A stretch of 64,000 nucleotides of DNA, from assembly GCA_024998565.1 (NCBI GenBank), contig JACOEM010000008.1:179280-243279 (forward strand). Direction: 5' to 3'. The position numbers were made by a program, and so were the translations under genes. Position 1 is the stretch's first letter; each line of letters starts with the position of its first letter. The notes under the pieces were generated by a model. It was not told where the DNA came from and did not search any database. It saw only the letters and a program-made list of their open reading frames with translations. Of the stretch, positions 23,909-33,642 are shown in pieces. Origin of the DNA: Nitrospira sp. GTDB lineage: Bacteria; Nitrospirota; Nitrospiria; Nitrospirales; Nitrospiraceae.

Positions 23909-26773
23909 ATGTCTGTCCACCAACATCGCGCCAGACGTCGTCGGGACCATAGACTCGACCCTAGCATCATCAACGTGCTGCCGGCCAATATCGCCGTGCT
24001 CGACGCGCAGGGCACGATTCTCGCGGTCAACGAGTCCTGGGAACGGTTCGCAGCCGCGAACGGCTTTACCGGCGAGGGCTACGGCGTCGGCCTCAACTAT
24101 CTCCACATCTGCGATGCGGCGGGAACTCAGCCCGACGCCCTGCACGTGGCCCAGGGGATCCGGCACATTCTGGACGGCACCATCCGCGCCTTCTCCTACG
24201 AATACGAGAGCTCGAGTCCTACACTCCGACGCTGGTTCCGGGTCATCGTCACCCCGATGCAGGGCAGCCGGAGCTACGGCGCCGTGGTCATGCACATCAA
24301 CGTATCGGACCTCAAACAGGCGGAAGCCGCCATGCATCAGAGCGAGGTCCGGTTGCGGGCGATCGTCGACACCGCGGTGGACGGTATCGTCGTCATCAAC
24401 GAACGGGGCAGCATCGAATCGATCAATCCCGCCGTCACGCGCATGTTCGGGTACACCTCGAACCAGCTCCTGGGACAGAACGTGAAACTCCTCATGCCCG
24501 ACCCCTACCACACGGAACACGACCGGTACCTGACCAATTATTTGCAGTCGGGCCAGAAAAAGGTCATCGGCATCGGTCGTGAAGTGCTGGGACTTCGCAA
24601 TGACGGCGTGTCATTTCCCATTGAGTTGGCCGTGAGTGAAATGCTCGTCGACGGCGCCAGAAAGTTTACCGGTATCGTGCGCGACATTTCCTCCCGCAAA
24701 CAGGCCGAGGCCCAGTTCCGTCAAGTAGTGGAATCCGCGCCGAACGGCATGTTGATGATCGATCCCCTCGGCAACATCACGCTGGTCAACAAGCAGGTCG
24801 AAACCATGTTCGGCTACAGCCGCGAGGAGATGCTCGGCCGGCCGGTCGAAATGCTGATTCCGGAGCGGTTTCGCCCCAACCATCCGGCGCATCGCGTCGG
24901 ATACTTCTCCGCCCCGTCGTCACGCGCCATGGGAGCCGGCCGGGAACTCTTCGGCCTGCATAAGAACGGGCAGGAGTTTCCCGTCGAGCTCGGACTCAAT
25001 CCGATCGATACGCCGAACGGGAAACTGGCGCTGGCATCCATCGTCGACATCACCATGCGAAAACGCACCGAAAGCGCGCTGTCGAAAGCGGCCCAGGATC
25101 TCGAATGGAAGAACTGGGAGATCTCGGAAGCCCGCGATCAGGCCGTCAAAGCCGGGCAGGCCAAGACCGATTTCCTGGCCACGATGAGCCACGAAATCCG
25201 CACCCCGATGAACGGGGTACTCGGCATGACGACCTTGCTGCTCGATACCGCCCTGAGCACCGAACAGCGTGATTATTTGCAGACCCTCCGGCATTCCAGC
25301 GAATCGCTGCTGAGGATCATCAACGACATTCTGGACTTTTCGAAAATCGAGGCCGGGAAATTTACCATCGAACAGATCCCGTTCGACCTCCGCATGACCA
25401 TCGAAGATACGTTGGACATGCTGGCGCCCGCCTCCCAGGACCGTCATTTGGAGCTCGTCGGACTCATCGACGCCCAAACACCGCGGACCGTCATCGGCGA
25501 TCCGGGGCGTATTCGACAGGTCCTGACCAACCTGCTGGGCAACGCGATCAAATTCACCGAACAGGGCGAAGTGTTGATCCAAGTTCTCCCGCTGGATGAA
25601 GATCCGACCTTCGTCATGCTCCGTTTCGAAGTGATCGATACCGGCATCGGCCTCAGCCCGGAAGCCCAGGCGAGAATGTTTCAGGCGTTTACCCAGGCCG
25701 ACAGTTCGACCGCCCGCAAGTACGGCGGAACGGGTCTCGGCCTGACGATCTGCAAACGGTTGGTCGAGCTGATGGGCGGAGAAATCGGGCTGCAATCGAT
25801 GCCGGGGCTCGGAACCCGCATCTGGTTTACCGTACGTTTCGCCCTGCAAGCGGACGCAGCTCCGCCCGTGATGCCCCCGCTGACGTCGAACGATTTCGCC
25901 GGCCGTCGCGTCTGCCTCGTCGACGACAACCCGACGAACCGCAGCCTGCTCCAATACCATGTGTCGGCCTGGAACATGCACCACGAAAGCGCCGTGGATG
26001 CCCCCTCGGCACTGGCCCTCTTGCGCCAGGCCGCGGCCGACGGCACGCCGTTCGACCTCGCCATCATCGACATGCACATGCCCGACATCGGCGGACTTGA
26101 GCTCTGCCGGTTGATCAAAGACGATCCGTCGATTCGCTCGACACACCTGATCGTACTGACGGCGTTCGGTCAACGAGGAGACAGCATCGCGGCGAAGGAA
26201 GCCGGTGCGAGTGCTTACCTGCCCAAACCGGTTCGCGAACGCCAACTGGCCGACTGTATTCGCCTGATCCTCGGACGAACGGACACCGGCGAGAGTTCGA
26301 CCCCGCTGATCACGCGGCATACCATGTCCGAGGCTCAGGCACAGGCAGCGCAACGACTGCTCGTCGTCGACGACAATCCGGTGAATCAAAAAGTCGCGTT
26401 GAAGATGCTGGAAAAACTCGGGTACCGCGTGGATGTGGCCGGCAACGGCATGGAAGCGCTCGCGGCCGTCTGCCGGCATCAATATCCATTGGTGTTTATG
26501 GACTGTCAGATGCCGGAGCTCGACGGGCTCGAAACGACTCGGTTGATCCGGTCTCAGGAACAGGCAGGCACGCATCTGCCGATCATCGCCATGACCGCCA
26601 ATGCCATGGCAGGCGATCGTGAGAACTGCCTCAAGGCCGGCATGGACGATTTCATCAGCAAACCGATCGTCCCCGACCAATTACGAGAGATTTTGTCCCG
26701 ATGGCTTCCATCGGCCAGGCTGACTCCCCCTCAGAAGTCCTTCGCACCTCCGGATACCGGTAACGCGGCATAG
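23909..26773 (+). CDS. PAS hybrid sensor histidine kinase (954 aa)
   Basis: Three PAS domains (about 15-145, 145-270, 270-390); the second and third resemble FixL-type PAS (RLRAIVDTAVDGIVVINERG, FRQVVESAPNGMLMIDPLG). Then HisKA with His428 (MSHEIRTPMNGVLGM), HATPase (about 520-645, DTGIGLSPEAQ, GGTGLGLTICKRL), receiver 1 with intact Asp721 (LAIIDMHMPDIGG) and receiver 2 with Asp865 (VFMDCQMPELDG). No membrane segment. The kinase and receiver parts are closely similar to the preceding 1609-residue kinase, including the linker TPLITRHTMSEAQA (there PLITRHTLSESQA), which points to tandem duplication with loss or gain of PAS modules. Shine-Dalgarno gagagggg. Confidence 0.92.
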   Translation: MSVHQHRARRRRDHRLDPSIINVLPANIAVLDAQGTILAVNESWERFAAANGFTGEGYGVGLNYLHICDAAGTQPDALHVAQGIRHILDGTIRAFSYEYESSSPTLRRWFRVIVTPMQGSRSYGAVVMHINVSDLKQAEAAMHQSEVRLRAIVDTAVDGIVVINERGSIESINPAVTRMFGYTSNQLLGQNVKLLMPDPYHTEHDRYLTNYLQSGQKKVIGIGREVLGLRNDGVSFPIELAVSEMLVDGARKFTGIVRDISSRKQAEAQFRQVVESAPNGMLMIDPLGNITLVNKQVETMFGYSREEMLGRPVEMLIPERFRPNHPAHRVGYFSAPSSRAMGAGRELFGLHKNGQEFPVELGLNPIDTPNGKLALASIVDITMRKRTESALSKAAQDLEWKNWEISEARDQAVKAGQAKTDFLATMSHEIRTPMNGVLGMTTLLLDTALSTEQRDYLQTLRHSSESLLRIINDILDFSKIEAGKFTIEQIPFDLRMTIEDTLDMLAPASQDRHLELVGLIDAQTPRTVIGDPGRIRQVLTNLLGNAIKFTEQGEVLIQVLPLDEDPTFVMLRFEVIDTGIGLSPEAQARMFQAFTQADSSTARKYGGTGLGLTICKRLVELMGGEIGLQSMPGLGTRIWFTVRFALQADAAPPVMPPLTSNDFAGRRVCLVDDNPTNRSLLQYHVSAWNMHHESAVDAPSALALLRQAAADGTPFDLAIIDMHMPDIGGLELCRLIKDDPSIRSTHLIVLTAFGQRGDSIAAKEAGASAYLPKPVRERQLADCIRLILGRTDTGESSTPLITRHTMSEAQAQAAQRLLVVDDNPVNQKVALKMLEKLGYRVDVAGNGMEALAAVCRHQYPLVFMDCQMPELDGLETTRLIRSQEQAGTHLPIIAMTANAMAGDRENCLKAGMDDFISKPIVPDQLREILSRWLPSARLTPPQKSFAPPDTGNAA

Positions 26774-26862
26774 TGAGGGCCTGTATCTAAACCCATCCGA
26801 CGATTGACAGAACTCCACGCGCCGACTAGGATACGCCCTCACCAAGGAGAGTGAGCGAACGC

Positions 26863-27420
26863 GTGAGTCATCCGTCCCCGTCCGGTCCTGCAGCATTGCC
26901 TCCAACATCACACAACCGCGTTGAGCAGGCCTTTGAATTCCTGGTCTTCAGCAGCCGCTGGATTCAGGCGCCGCTGTATGGCGGCCTCATCATTGCCGAG
27001 TTGCTCTATGCCAGCAAGTTCATCCTCGAACTCTGGGAGATGGCGAAACACTTCAAGCAACTCGAAGAAACCAAATTCATGCTGGGCGTGCTCGGACTGA
27101 TCGATGTGACGATGGTGGCCAATCTGCTGACCATGGTCATCATCGGCGGCTACGCCACCTTCGTCAGTAAACTCGACCTGGAAACCCACCCCGACCGGCC
27201 CGAGTGGCTCACGCATGTGGATCCCGGCACGATCAAAATCAAACTGGCCGCCTCGCTGGTCGGCATCTCCAGCATTCATCTCCTGAAATCCTTCGTGGAC
27301 ATCGCGAACGAGAACCCCGAACACGTCAAGTGGAAGATCTTCATTCACCTCACCTTCCTGGGCTCCGCCATCCTCCTGGCCTACACCGACAAGCTGATGC
27401 AACGGGACCGCAAGCATTGA
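26863..27420 (+). CDS. YqhA/UPF0114 family (TIGR00645-type) membrane protein
   Basis: A 185-residue membrane protein of the TIGR00645/UPF0114 family. The family signature is visible: FEFLVFSSRWIQAPLYGGLI at the N-terminus, VANLLTMVIIGGYATFVSKL in the middle, and IKIKLAASLVGISSIHLLKS towards the end. About four transmembrane helices are expected. GTG 26863 is chosen because aaggaga ends 12 bases upstream; GTG 26851 directly abuts that site and is less likely. The molecular function of the family is unknown. It stands alone after the kinase gene. Confidence 0.85.
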   Translation: MSHPSPSGPAALPPTSHNRVEQAFEFLVFSSRWIQAPLYGGLIIAELLYASKFILELWEMAKHFKQLEETKFMLGVLGLIDVTMVANLLTMVIIGGYATFVSKLDLETHPDRPEWLTHVDPGTIKIKLAASLVGISSIHLLKSFVDIANENPEHVKWKIFIHLTFLGSAILLAYTDKLMQRDRKH

Positions 27421-27689
27421 CCATAGCGACGCCAGGGTGCCGTATCACTTGAGATACGCGCTGTATCCGATTCGATAATCTCCACAACATACCTGCCCTA
27501 CGCATTCGCGTCTATTTCCGCGGCTGCAGACGGCGCGGAACGCATCGACACGGTGGCCAGGCCGCGTTCTGTTCAAGCGTCCTCACGGGGCATGTGGTTT
27601 GCCTTTTCCAATCGTGGTATGACAGGCGCCGACACGGGCGCTTTCCGTCGAGACAGCGTCCCCCTCACCATGTTCCCCTTGGAGTCACG

Positions 27690-30600
27690 ATGACTACTCC
27701 CGCTTCGCCGGACGACCCGCTGACACTCGCAACGATTCTGGAGGAAGAAACCGAACTGCTGCACGGCCCCCTGCCCAAGGATCATCCGGTGGGGGCCCCC
27801 GATGCGGTGCGCACGGCCGCGCTCTTCCGGCACATCCACGCCTGCCACCCGAAACGCGCGGGACTCTGCTTCTCCGGCGGAGGCATACGCAGCGCGACCT
27901 TCGGACTCGGCGTCTTGCAGTCTCTCGCGCGCCTGCAACTCCTGAACAAGTTCGACTATCTTTCGACCGTCTCCGGCGGAGGCTACATCGGCAGCTGGCT
28001 CACCGCCTGGATCCATCGCCATCCGCAGGGATTGGACGGCGTCATTGAGGATCTGCGGGTCACGCCGAAAGCAGGCGCCACCGAAGTGCCGCCGCCGGTC
28101 CAATGGCTGCGGAACTATAGCAATTACCTGAGTCCGCACCTGGGATTCCTCTCGGCCGACTCATGGACGCTCTTCGGCATTTACTTGCGCAACCTGCACC
28201 TGAACTGGATGGTGCTGCTGCCGTTGCTGATGGTACCCCTGCTCGTGCCACGCTGGACCATCGCCCTGGCCCAGCTGAATACCCCCGGACTGACCTTGCC
28301 CGTCTGGCTACTCCAAGCCGTGTTTATGGTCGGTCTCGGTCTGGCCGTCATGGCATTGATTTATCTGCACCTCTGCCGTCCTACGCTCAGCGAGTATCGT
28401 CGCAATACCCGATGGCAGACCTTGGAACGCCAACACTGGTTTCTGGTCGCCTGCCTCGGCCCCTTGATCACATCGGTGCTCTTCCTCACCACCGCCTGGG
28501 CCTGGTTTCGCAACGGAGGCGGTACGCTGGAGCAACTCAGCCTCTCCCACGTCATGTTCGGCGGCGTCTTCCTCCACACAGGGAGCTGGCTCTTTTCCGT
28601 CCTCGTGCTCAAACGATTCAAAGCCTTCTCCCCCTGGCTGCTCTGGGAAACCGCCGCCGTTGCCGCCACCGGCGCGCTGGGCGGATTGTTACTCCGATCT
28701 CTACTGATAAAGACTCCCGATCAGCTGGTCGTCGCCACATTTGCCGAGTGCTTCGCCACCTTCGCCGTTCCGGGCGTCCTCGCGATATTTTTGCTCACAG
28801 CAACCGTCTTCATCGGCCTGGCCAGCCGATTCACCGAAGAACAGGACCGCGAGTGGTGGGGGCGCACCGGTTCCTGGGTATTGATCGTCATGGTCGTCTG
28901 GTCGGGGCTCTCCGCCATCGTCGCCTTCGGTCCGGGGCTCATTGCCTGGACACCGAAAGTCGCCGCTTCCCTCGGCGGACTCTCCGGATTGCTGACCCTC
29001 GTGCTTGGATTCGGTTCACGCACCACCGCGCAACAGCAGGAGGAACGCTCACAGACCACCGTGATCACCGACTTCGCGGTACGATCGGCCGCGCCGCTCT
29101 TCATGCTCTGCGTTCTCATCGCGCTGTCATTGGGCACCAGTTGGCAATTAGACCTCTTCGCCCATCACTACGAGATGCACCTCAACCATCTCACGGGGCC
29201 TATGCAGACCGGATTAGGAATCTGGCCGGATCCTTGGGGGCACGATCAGGTCCTCCACAACACCCCCCTCTGGATGCTCGTCCTGTTCACCGTCGCCGTG
29301 ACGTCATTGGGCCTGCTCATGTCCGGGCTGATTAACATCAACCGGTTCTCGCTGCATGCGATGTATCGCAACCGGCTCATCCGCGCCTATCTCGGAGCCT
29401 CGCGCATTCAGACCGAACGCGAACGGAGCTTCAATCCCTTCACCGGATTCGACAATCTTGACAACCCGGCCATGAGCGACGTGCGATTCGACGACGTGCG
29501 CCTGGCGCGTCGGCTGTATACCCGGGAGTTTTCCGCCAACACCCACGCGCAGCTCGAATCGTTCCACGCCCTGCCGGACCCGCCGCCGGTTCAATTGCAA
29601 ACCATGCTCTACCGTCTCACACAGGAATTGTCTGGCCTGCTGCAACGAGATACGTTGTCGCAGGTCGCCACTGAGCTACAGGTCGGGCCGGCCTGCGCCG
29701 CCAAGATGACGACGCTGTACGAATGGACGAAAGGGACGGCCGCCGGACGGGAGGCCGCGACGTGGTTCGTCAAACTGTTCCTCAACCGGCTCTATGCCCA
29801 GAGCCCGCGCCCGCTGCATCTCATCAATATCGCGCTTAATCTGGTCAAGGGCGACAACCTCGCCTGGCAACAACGCAAAGCCCAATCGTTCACGATCAGC
29901 GCGCTCCACAGCGGCAGTTGGAATCTGGGGTATCGCCGCTCGGAGGAGTACGGATGCAACCATTACCTCGCCCAGCCCCTTTCTCTCGGGACCGCTCTGG
30001 CCATCTCCGGCGCCGCCGCGAGCCCCAACATGGGGTACCACTCATCTTCAGCCGTGACGTTTCTGCTCGCGCTCTTCAACATTCGCCTGGGCTGGTGGCT
30101 CGGGAATCCAGGCCGGGCAGGCGCCGACACCTATCGCAAAGCGTCACCCAACGTCTCGGTCGGCCCTTTGTTGTCCGAAGCCTTCGGCCTCACGGATTCC
30201 TGTCATCCCTACGTCTACCTCTCCGACGGCGGGCATTTCGAAAATCTCGGCTTGTACGAAATGGTCTTGCGCCGCTGTCACTGCATCCTCGTGGTGGATG
30301 CCGGGTGTGACCCGCAGCTCAACTTTGAAGATCTCGGCAACGCCATCCGGAAGATCCGCATCGATCTGGGAATCGACATCGAACTGAATCTCGACCAGAT
30401 CAAGCGGGCCGCCGACGCCAAGACCAGCAGTCGGCACCACGCCATCGGCATGATTCGCTACGACAAAGTGGATGCCAACGCCACCGCCGGCACCCTGATC
30501 TATCTCAAACCCTCGCTGACCGGGAACGAGCCGTCGGACGTCCAGGACTACGCCGCGCGTCACCCCTCCTTTCCCCACGAACCGACCTCGGACCAGTTCT

Positions 30601-31658
30601 TCGACGAAGCCCAGTTCGAATCCTACCGCCGCCTCGGCGAACATGTCGCCCAACAGGTGCTGCGCCCCGCCATTCAACGAAGCGAGCAGGACTTTTCCTC
30701 CCTCTGCCATGCGCTCCGCTCCTACTGGCTGACCACCCCGCCGGGCATGCGTGAATCCTTCCTCGGCGAAACCGACGACCTGAAGGACCTTGAGCGTCTC
30801 CTGCGCGACGATCCGGATCTGCTTCGTTACGACCTGGAAATCTATCCCGAACTCCGCTCGGTGTTCGGGATCGACCCCGGCGCCATCGCGGTCAATCCGC
30901 GGGCCGCGCTGCACACCTGTAACCTGCAGATTCAGCTCATGGAGCAGGTCTACCTGGCCGTGAACCTCGAAGAGTTCCACAATCACGCCCTCAATCGCGG
31001 CTGGATGAACCTGTTCCGGCGCTGGACCTCAGCCGAAACCTTCCGTCTCTTCTGGCCGACGCTCTGCGGCATGTACAGCCAACAATTCGTCCGCTTCGCC
31101 GAGCAACACTTGAATTTACGTATCGATGAAGTGGTCGTGTTGGAAGCGATGGGGCCGACCAGTGATCTCTCGTCGCTCGCCAGAGACCTGTCGATTGAGT
31201 GGGATTCCGTCCCGGATTACGCGGAGACGTTCATGCAGGCTCTCCACAAACCGTTGCCGTTGGAGGAACCGACCGGCGACCACACGCGGCAAGCGGCTTG
31301 GCACATGCGACTGAAAGCCAGGCCCTCACCGGACGATTCGGCCGGGCCGGGAGAAATCCTGGCCGTCGTGGCCGCGACCCGTCTTTCGGTGGCCGGACAC
31401 CGGCTCGCGCTGCATGGCTGGGTACGACCGGCCTATCGAGGCTTGGGTTTGGGACACCGCCTGTTCAGACGTGCCATCGAGGAATTAACGGGGGCGTACT
31501 CCGGGCACAATCTGATCGTCGATTTGGGGCCGGACAATCCGGCCTGGGCCGGCACGTCCATCCGCAACGTCGGCTGGCTCCGTTTCTACGAACAACTCGG
31601 GTTTACGCGGGATCGTTCAGATCCGGCCCGCTTCCAGATGACCCGGATCTTGAGGTAA
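27690..31658 (+). CDS. patatin-like phospholipase with membrane-domain insertion, fused to GNAT domain
   Basis: A 1322-residue protein; start 27690 has ttggag upstream. Residues 50-120 hold the first half of a patatin domain: oxyanion loop CFSGGGIRSATFGLGVLQSL and nucleophile Ser95 (DYLSTVSGGGYIGSW). A region with about nine hydrophobic helices follows (about 170-550), then a soluble stretch. The catalytic Asp appears only at 846 (YLSDGGHFENLGLYEMV), 750 residues after Ser95, against roughly 150-200 in common patatins. The last 120 residues form a GNAT acetyltransferase-like domain (LALHGWVRPAYRGLGLGHRL, WLRFYEQLGFTRD). Lipid acyl hydrolysis is likely for the patatin part; what the GNAT part acts on is unknown. 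No partner gene adjoins it. Confidence 0.82.
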   Translation: MTTPASPDDPLTLATILEEETELLHGPLPKDHPVGAPDAVRTAALFRHIHACHPKRAGLCFSGGGIRSATFGLGVLQSLARLQLLNKFDYLSTVSGGGYIGSWLTAWIHRHPQGLDGVIEDLRVTPKAGATEVPPPVQWLRNYSNYLSPHLGFLSADSWTLFGIYLRNLHLNWMVLLPLLMVPLLVPRWTIALAQLNTPGLTLPVWLLQAVFMVGLGLAVMALIYLHLCRPTLSEYRRNTRWQTLERQHWFLVACLGPLITSVLFLTTAWAWFRNGGGTLEQLSLSHVMFGGVFLHTGSWLFSVLVLKRFKAFSPWLLWETAAVAATGALGGLLLRSLLIKTPDQLVVATFAECFATFAVPGVLAIFLLTATVFIGLASRFTEEQDREWWGRTGSWVLIVMVVWSGLSAIVAFGPGLIAWTPKVAASLGGLSGLLTLVLGFGSRTTAQQQEERSQTTVITDFAVRSAAPLFMLCVLIALSLGTSWQLDLFAHHYEMHLNHLTGPMQTGLGIWPDPWGHDQVLHNTPLWMLVLFTVAVTSLGLLMSGLININRFSLHAMYRNRLIRAYLGASRIQTERERSFNPFTGFDNLDNPAMSDVRFDDVRLARRLYTREFSANTHAQLESFHALPDPPPVQLQTMLYRLTQELSGLLQRDTLSQVATELQVGPACAAKMTTLYEWTKGTAAGREAATWFVKLFLNRLYAQSPRPLHLINIALNLVKGDNLAWQQRKAQSFTISALHSGSWNLGYRRSEEYGCNHYLAQPLSLGTALAISGAAASPNMGYHSSSAVTFLLALFNIRLGWWLGNPGRAGADTYRKASPNVSVGPLLSEAFGLTDSCHPYVYLSDGGHFENLGLYEMVLRRCHCILVVDAGCDPQLNFEDLGNAIRKIRIDLGIDIELNLDQIKRAADAKTSSRHHAIGMIRYDKVDANATAGTLIYLKPSLTGNEPSDVQDYAARHPSFPHEPTSDQFFDEAQFESYRRLGEHVAQQVLRPAIQRSEQDFSSLCHALRSYWLTTPPGMRESFLGETDDLKDLERLLRDDPDLLRYDLEIYPELRSVFGIDPGAIAVNPRAALHTCNLQIQLMEQVYLAVNLEEFHNHALNRGWMNLFRRWTSAETFRLFWPTLCGMYSQQFVRFAEQHLNLRIDEVVVLEAMGPTSDLSSLARDLSIEWDSVPDYAETFMQALHKPLPLEEPTGDHTRQAAWHMRLKARPSPDDSAGPGEILAVVAATRLSVAGHRLALHGWVRPAYRGLGLGHRLFRRAIEELTGAYSGHNLIVDLGPDNPAWAGTSIRNVGWLRFYEQLGFTRDRSDPARFQMTRILR

Positions 31659-31762
31659 CACAGGTAGACCCGGCCGGCTGAGGATGGACGAATTCATTCT
31701 CAACGTTACGCAGTGGCCCTGCTTGACCGGTCTGTCAGGGATGTGGGGGATGGCAGACAGCG

Positions 31763-32146
31763 TCACGCCACACGGGGATGCGCGGGTCCGATGAGCGCCC
31801 GCACTCCGAGCAGCAACCGGTCCACACTGAAGGGTTTTTCCAGCGTGCCATGCGCGCCGAAGATCGCCGCTATTTTGAGAATATCGTAGCCCTGCACCGC
31901 TTGCCCGGAGATGGCCAAGACCTTCACGGGCATGTGCCGGCTATGCACTCGAAGAATGGTTTCCAACCTGTCCTGAACCGGCAGGTGGACATCGAGAATG
32001 ACGAGATCGGGAGACTGACGCTGAATGGTGTGGAGAGCCTGCCGTCCATCCGCGGCTTCGATGACCCGATACCCTTCCAGTTCGAGTACGGTTCGCAGCC
32101 ACCGACACACTTTCTCATCGTCGTCTGCAACCAGAATCAGCGCCAC
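31763..32146 (-). CDS. single-domain response regulator (CheY-like receiver)
   Basis: A 127-residue stand-alone receiver with all active-site residues: acidic DDD (LVADDDEKVCRWL), acceptor Asp in LVILDVHLPVQD, Ser in VLAISGQA and Lys in GTLEKPFSVDRL. It starts with GTG at 32146 behind a good gaggag. It is 18 bp after the stop of the LuxR-type regulator on the same strand, so the two form an operon. It could relay phosphate from one of the large kinases nearby. Confidence 0.85.
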   Translation of the reverse strand: MALILVADDDEKVCRWLRTVLELEGYRVIEAADGRQALHTIQRQSPDLVILDVHLPVQDRLETILRVHSRHMPVKVLAISGQAVQGYDILKIAAIFGAHGTLEKPFSVDRLLLGVRALIGPAHPRVA

Positions 32147-32164
32147 CGGCTCCTCGCTTCCGCA

Positions 32165-32845
32165 TCAGGCACAGTCTTCGGCAGAAATCCCCCCGCTCGG
32201 CAACGTCCTCGCATACAGCGTCGCCACCTGCGAACGCCGCGTAACCCCTAACTTGGAATACATATTGGAGATATAGTTTTTGACCGTTTTATCGGAGAGC
32301 GACAGGGCTACGGCAATCTCCTTGTTCGTCCGGCCTTCTGCGACCAAGGGCAAGAGGCGTCGCTCTTGCGGCGACAAGTCGACCATGCACGCCGTCGACA
32401 GCCCATTGGCCATCTCCCGCACTTCCATCAAGACCAGGCCGATCAACTGCGGCCCAAGGACCACTCCACTACCGGCCGCCCGTCGCATCGCATTCCGCCA
32501 CATCGCCACCGGCGTATCTTTCAACACATACCCTTGGGCGCCCGCAGCGATCGCCTCCCGGATGACGACGGGGTCGTCGTACACGCTCAGAATGAGCACC
32601 CGCGTGTCCGGCCTTCCGGCGACCAGCCGGCCGCAGGCCTGCACACCAGACCCGTCCGGCAGACTGATATCCAGCAACACCAAATCGGGATTCAGCCGTT
32701 CGATCAGCTCAAGACCCTCCGCCATCGAGGCCGCCTCGCCGACGATACGGAACTCCGCCGTTTGATTCAGTTGTTCCCTCAAGCCAAGGCGGGCCATGCG
32801 GCTATCATCAATCAAAACAATACGATACAAATGCTGTGCGTCCAT
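32165..32845 (-). CDS. NarL/FixJ-type response regulator
   Basis: A 226-residue regulator with intact receiver (IVLIDDSRMARLGL; acceptor Asp in LVLLDISLPDGSG; Ser in VLILSVYDD; Lys in GYVLKDTP) and LuxR helix-turn-helix (LSPQERRLLPLVAEGRTNKE, then LSLSDKTVKNYISNMYSKLG). Its HTH is nearly the same as that of the degenerate regulator at 18126. Start ATG 32845 has gaggag upstream. It forms an operon with the single receiver downstream. Its kinase is not assigned, but three large kinases lie within 15 kb. Confidence 0.88.
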   Translation of the reverse strand: MDAQHLYRIVLIDDSRMARLGLREQLNQTAEFRIVGEAASMAEGLELIERLNPDLVLLDISLPDGSGVQACGRLVAGRPDTRVLILSVYDDPVVIREAIAAGAQGYVLKDTPVAMWRNAMRRAAGSGVVLGPQLIGLVLMEVREMANGLSTACMVDLSPQERRLLPLVAEGRTNKEIAVALSLSDKTVKNYISNMYSKLGVTRRSQVATLYARTLPSGGISAEDCA

Positions 32846-32938
32846 CGCCGCTCCTCGCTCGCCAATCGCATAGCGATTTTTCCGGGCATAGTCTCGGCGG
32901 AGGGCGCACGTAGGAGTATAGGCAGAAGGTGGATTTAC

Positions 32939-32959
32939 CTGTCAGCATTCGACTGACAG
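32939..32959. terminator. hairpin after the 33004 regulator gene
   Basis: CTGTCAG (32939-32945) pairs with CTGACAG (32953-32959) around a seven-base loop, 45 bp past the stop of the minus-strand regulator at 33004 and 94 bp upstream of the next regulator. No U-tract follows, so it may instead be an operator. Confidence 0.35.
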
Positions 32960-33003
32960 AACGGAGGCAACTTGCTCAGGGCGAGGCAACGAAGGCGTCG
33001 CGT

Positions 33004-33642
33004 CTAGTCGATGAGTCGCGCTTCGATGGCGTAGCGGATCAGCTCCCCGGTACTCTCACACGACAGTTTTTCGAGAATCCTGGCCCGATAGGTACTAATG
33101 GTTTTCACACTGAGGCGGAGCTCCTCCGCAATCACGGATACCGATTTACCCTGCCCCAGCAATCGAAGCACTTGCAGTTCACGATCCGACAGTCTGGCAT
33201 GCAATGATCCGTCCACGCCGGTTTCGATCACGCTCGCCATTTGCTCGGCCAACGCCGCAGTAATGTACCGGCCTCCCTGCAAGACCCGCATCACGGCCGC
33301 CAGTAACTCGGAGGGCGCACTCTGCTTGGTCAAATACCCCGACGCTCCGGCTTTGATCGCCCGCATCGCAAATTCTTTTTCCGGATAGAGACTCAACATG
33401 AGCACCGGCAGGCTTGGCTGCAGAAGTTTGGTCTCCTTCAACACCTCCAACCCGTGCTTATCAGGAAGGGCGATATCCAGAATCATCAGATCCCAGGGTT
33501 GACGACGAACGGCCTCTAATGCCTCCTCGCCGGTGCGCACTTCACAGATCTCGGAGCAGAGCTGCTCCTCCTCCAACAGTTCGCGCACTCCCCTTCGCAC
33601 AATCGGATGATCATCCGTGATCAGACACCGACATTTATTCAT
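33004..33642 (-). CDS. response regulator paired with the 1332-aa kinase
   Basis: A 212-residue NarL/FixJ-type regulator. Receiver intact: CLITDDHPIVRRGV, acceptor Asp in LMILDIALPDKHG, Ser in LMLSLYPEKE, Lys in GYLTKQSAP. Helix-turn-helix: LSDRELQVLRLLGQGKSVSV then IAEELRLSVKTISTYRARIL. The chosen ATG at 33642 overlaps the end of the kinase gene by eight bases and has ggaggaaa seven bases upstream inside the kinase gene. This translational coupling makes it the cognate partner of that kinase. The frame is open upstream to 33825 but only as a shadow of the kinase gene. Confidence 0.9.
   Translation of the reverse strand: MNKCRCLITDDHPIVRRGVRELLEEEQLCSEICEVRTGEEALEAVRRQPWDLMILDIALPDKHGLEVLKETKLLQPSLPVLMLSLYPEKEFAMRAIKAGASGYLTKQSAPSELLAAVMRVLQGGRYITAALAEQMASVIETGVDGSLHARLSDRELQVLRLLGQGKSVSVIAEELRLSVKTISTYRARILEKLSCESTGELIRYAIEARLID

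Noticed and set aside
27441..27458. Six-bp hairpin CGTATC/GATACG after the YqhA-type gene
   Set aside because: Short stem without a U-tract; too weak to call a terminator.
31659..31762. CCCTG...CAGGG dyad between convergent patatin and receiver genes
   Set aside because: Five-bp arms with a long loop; not convincing as a terminator.
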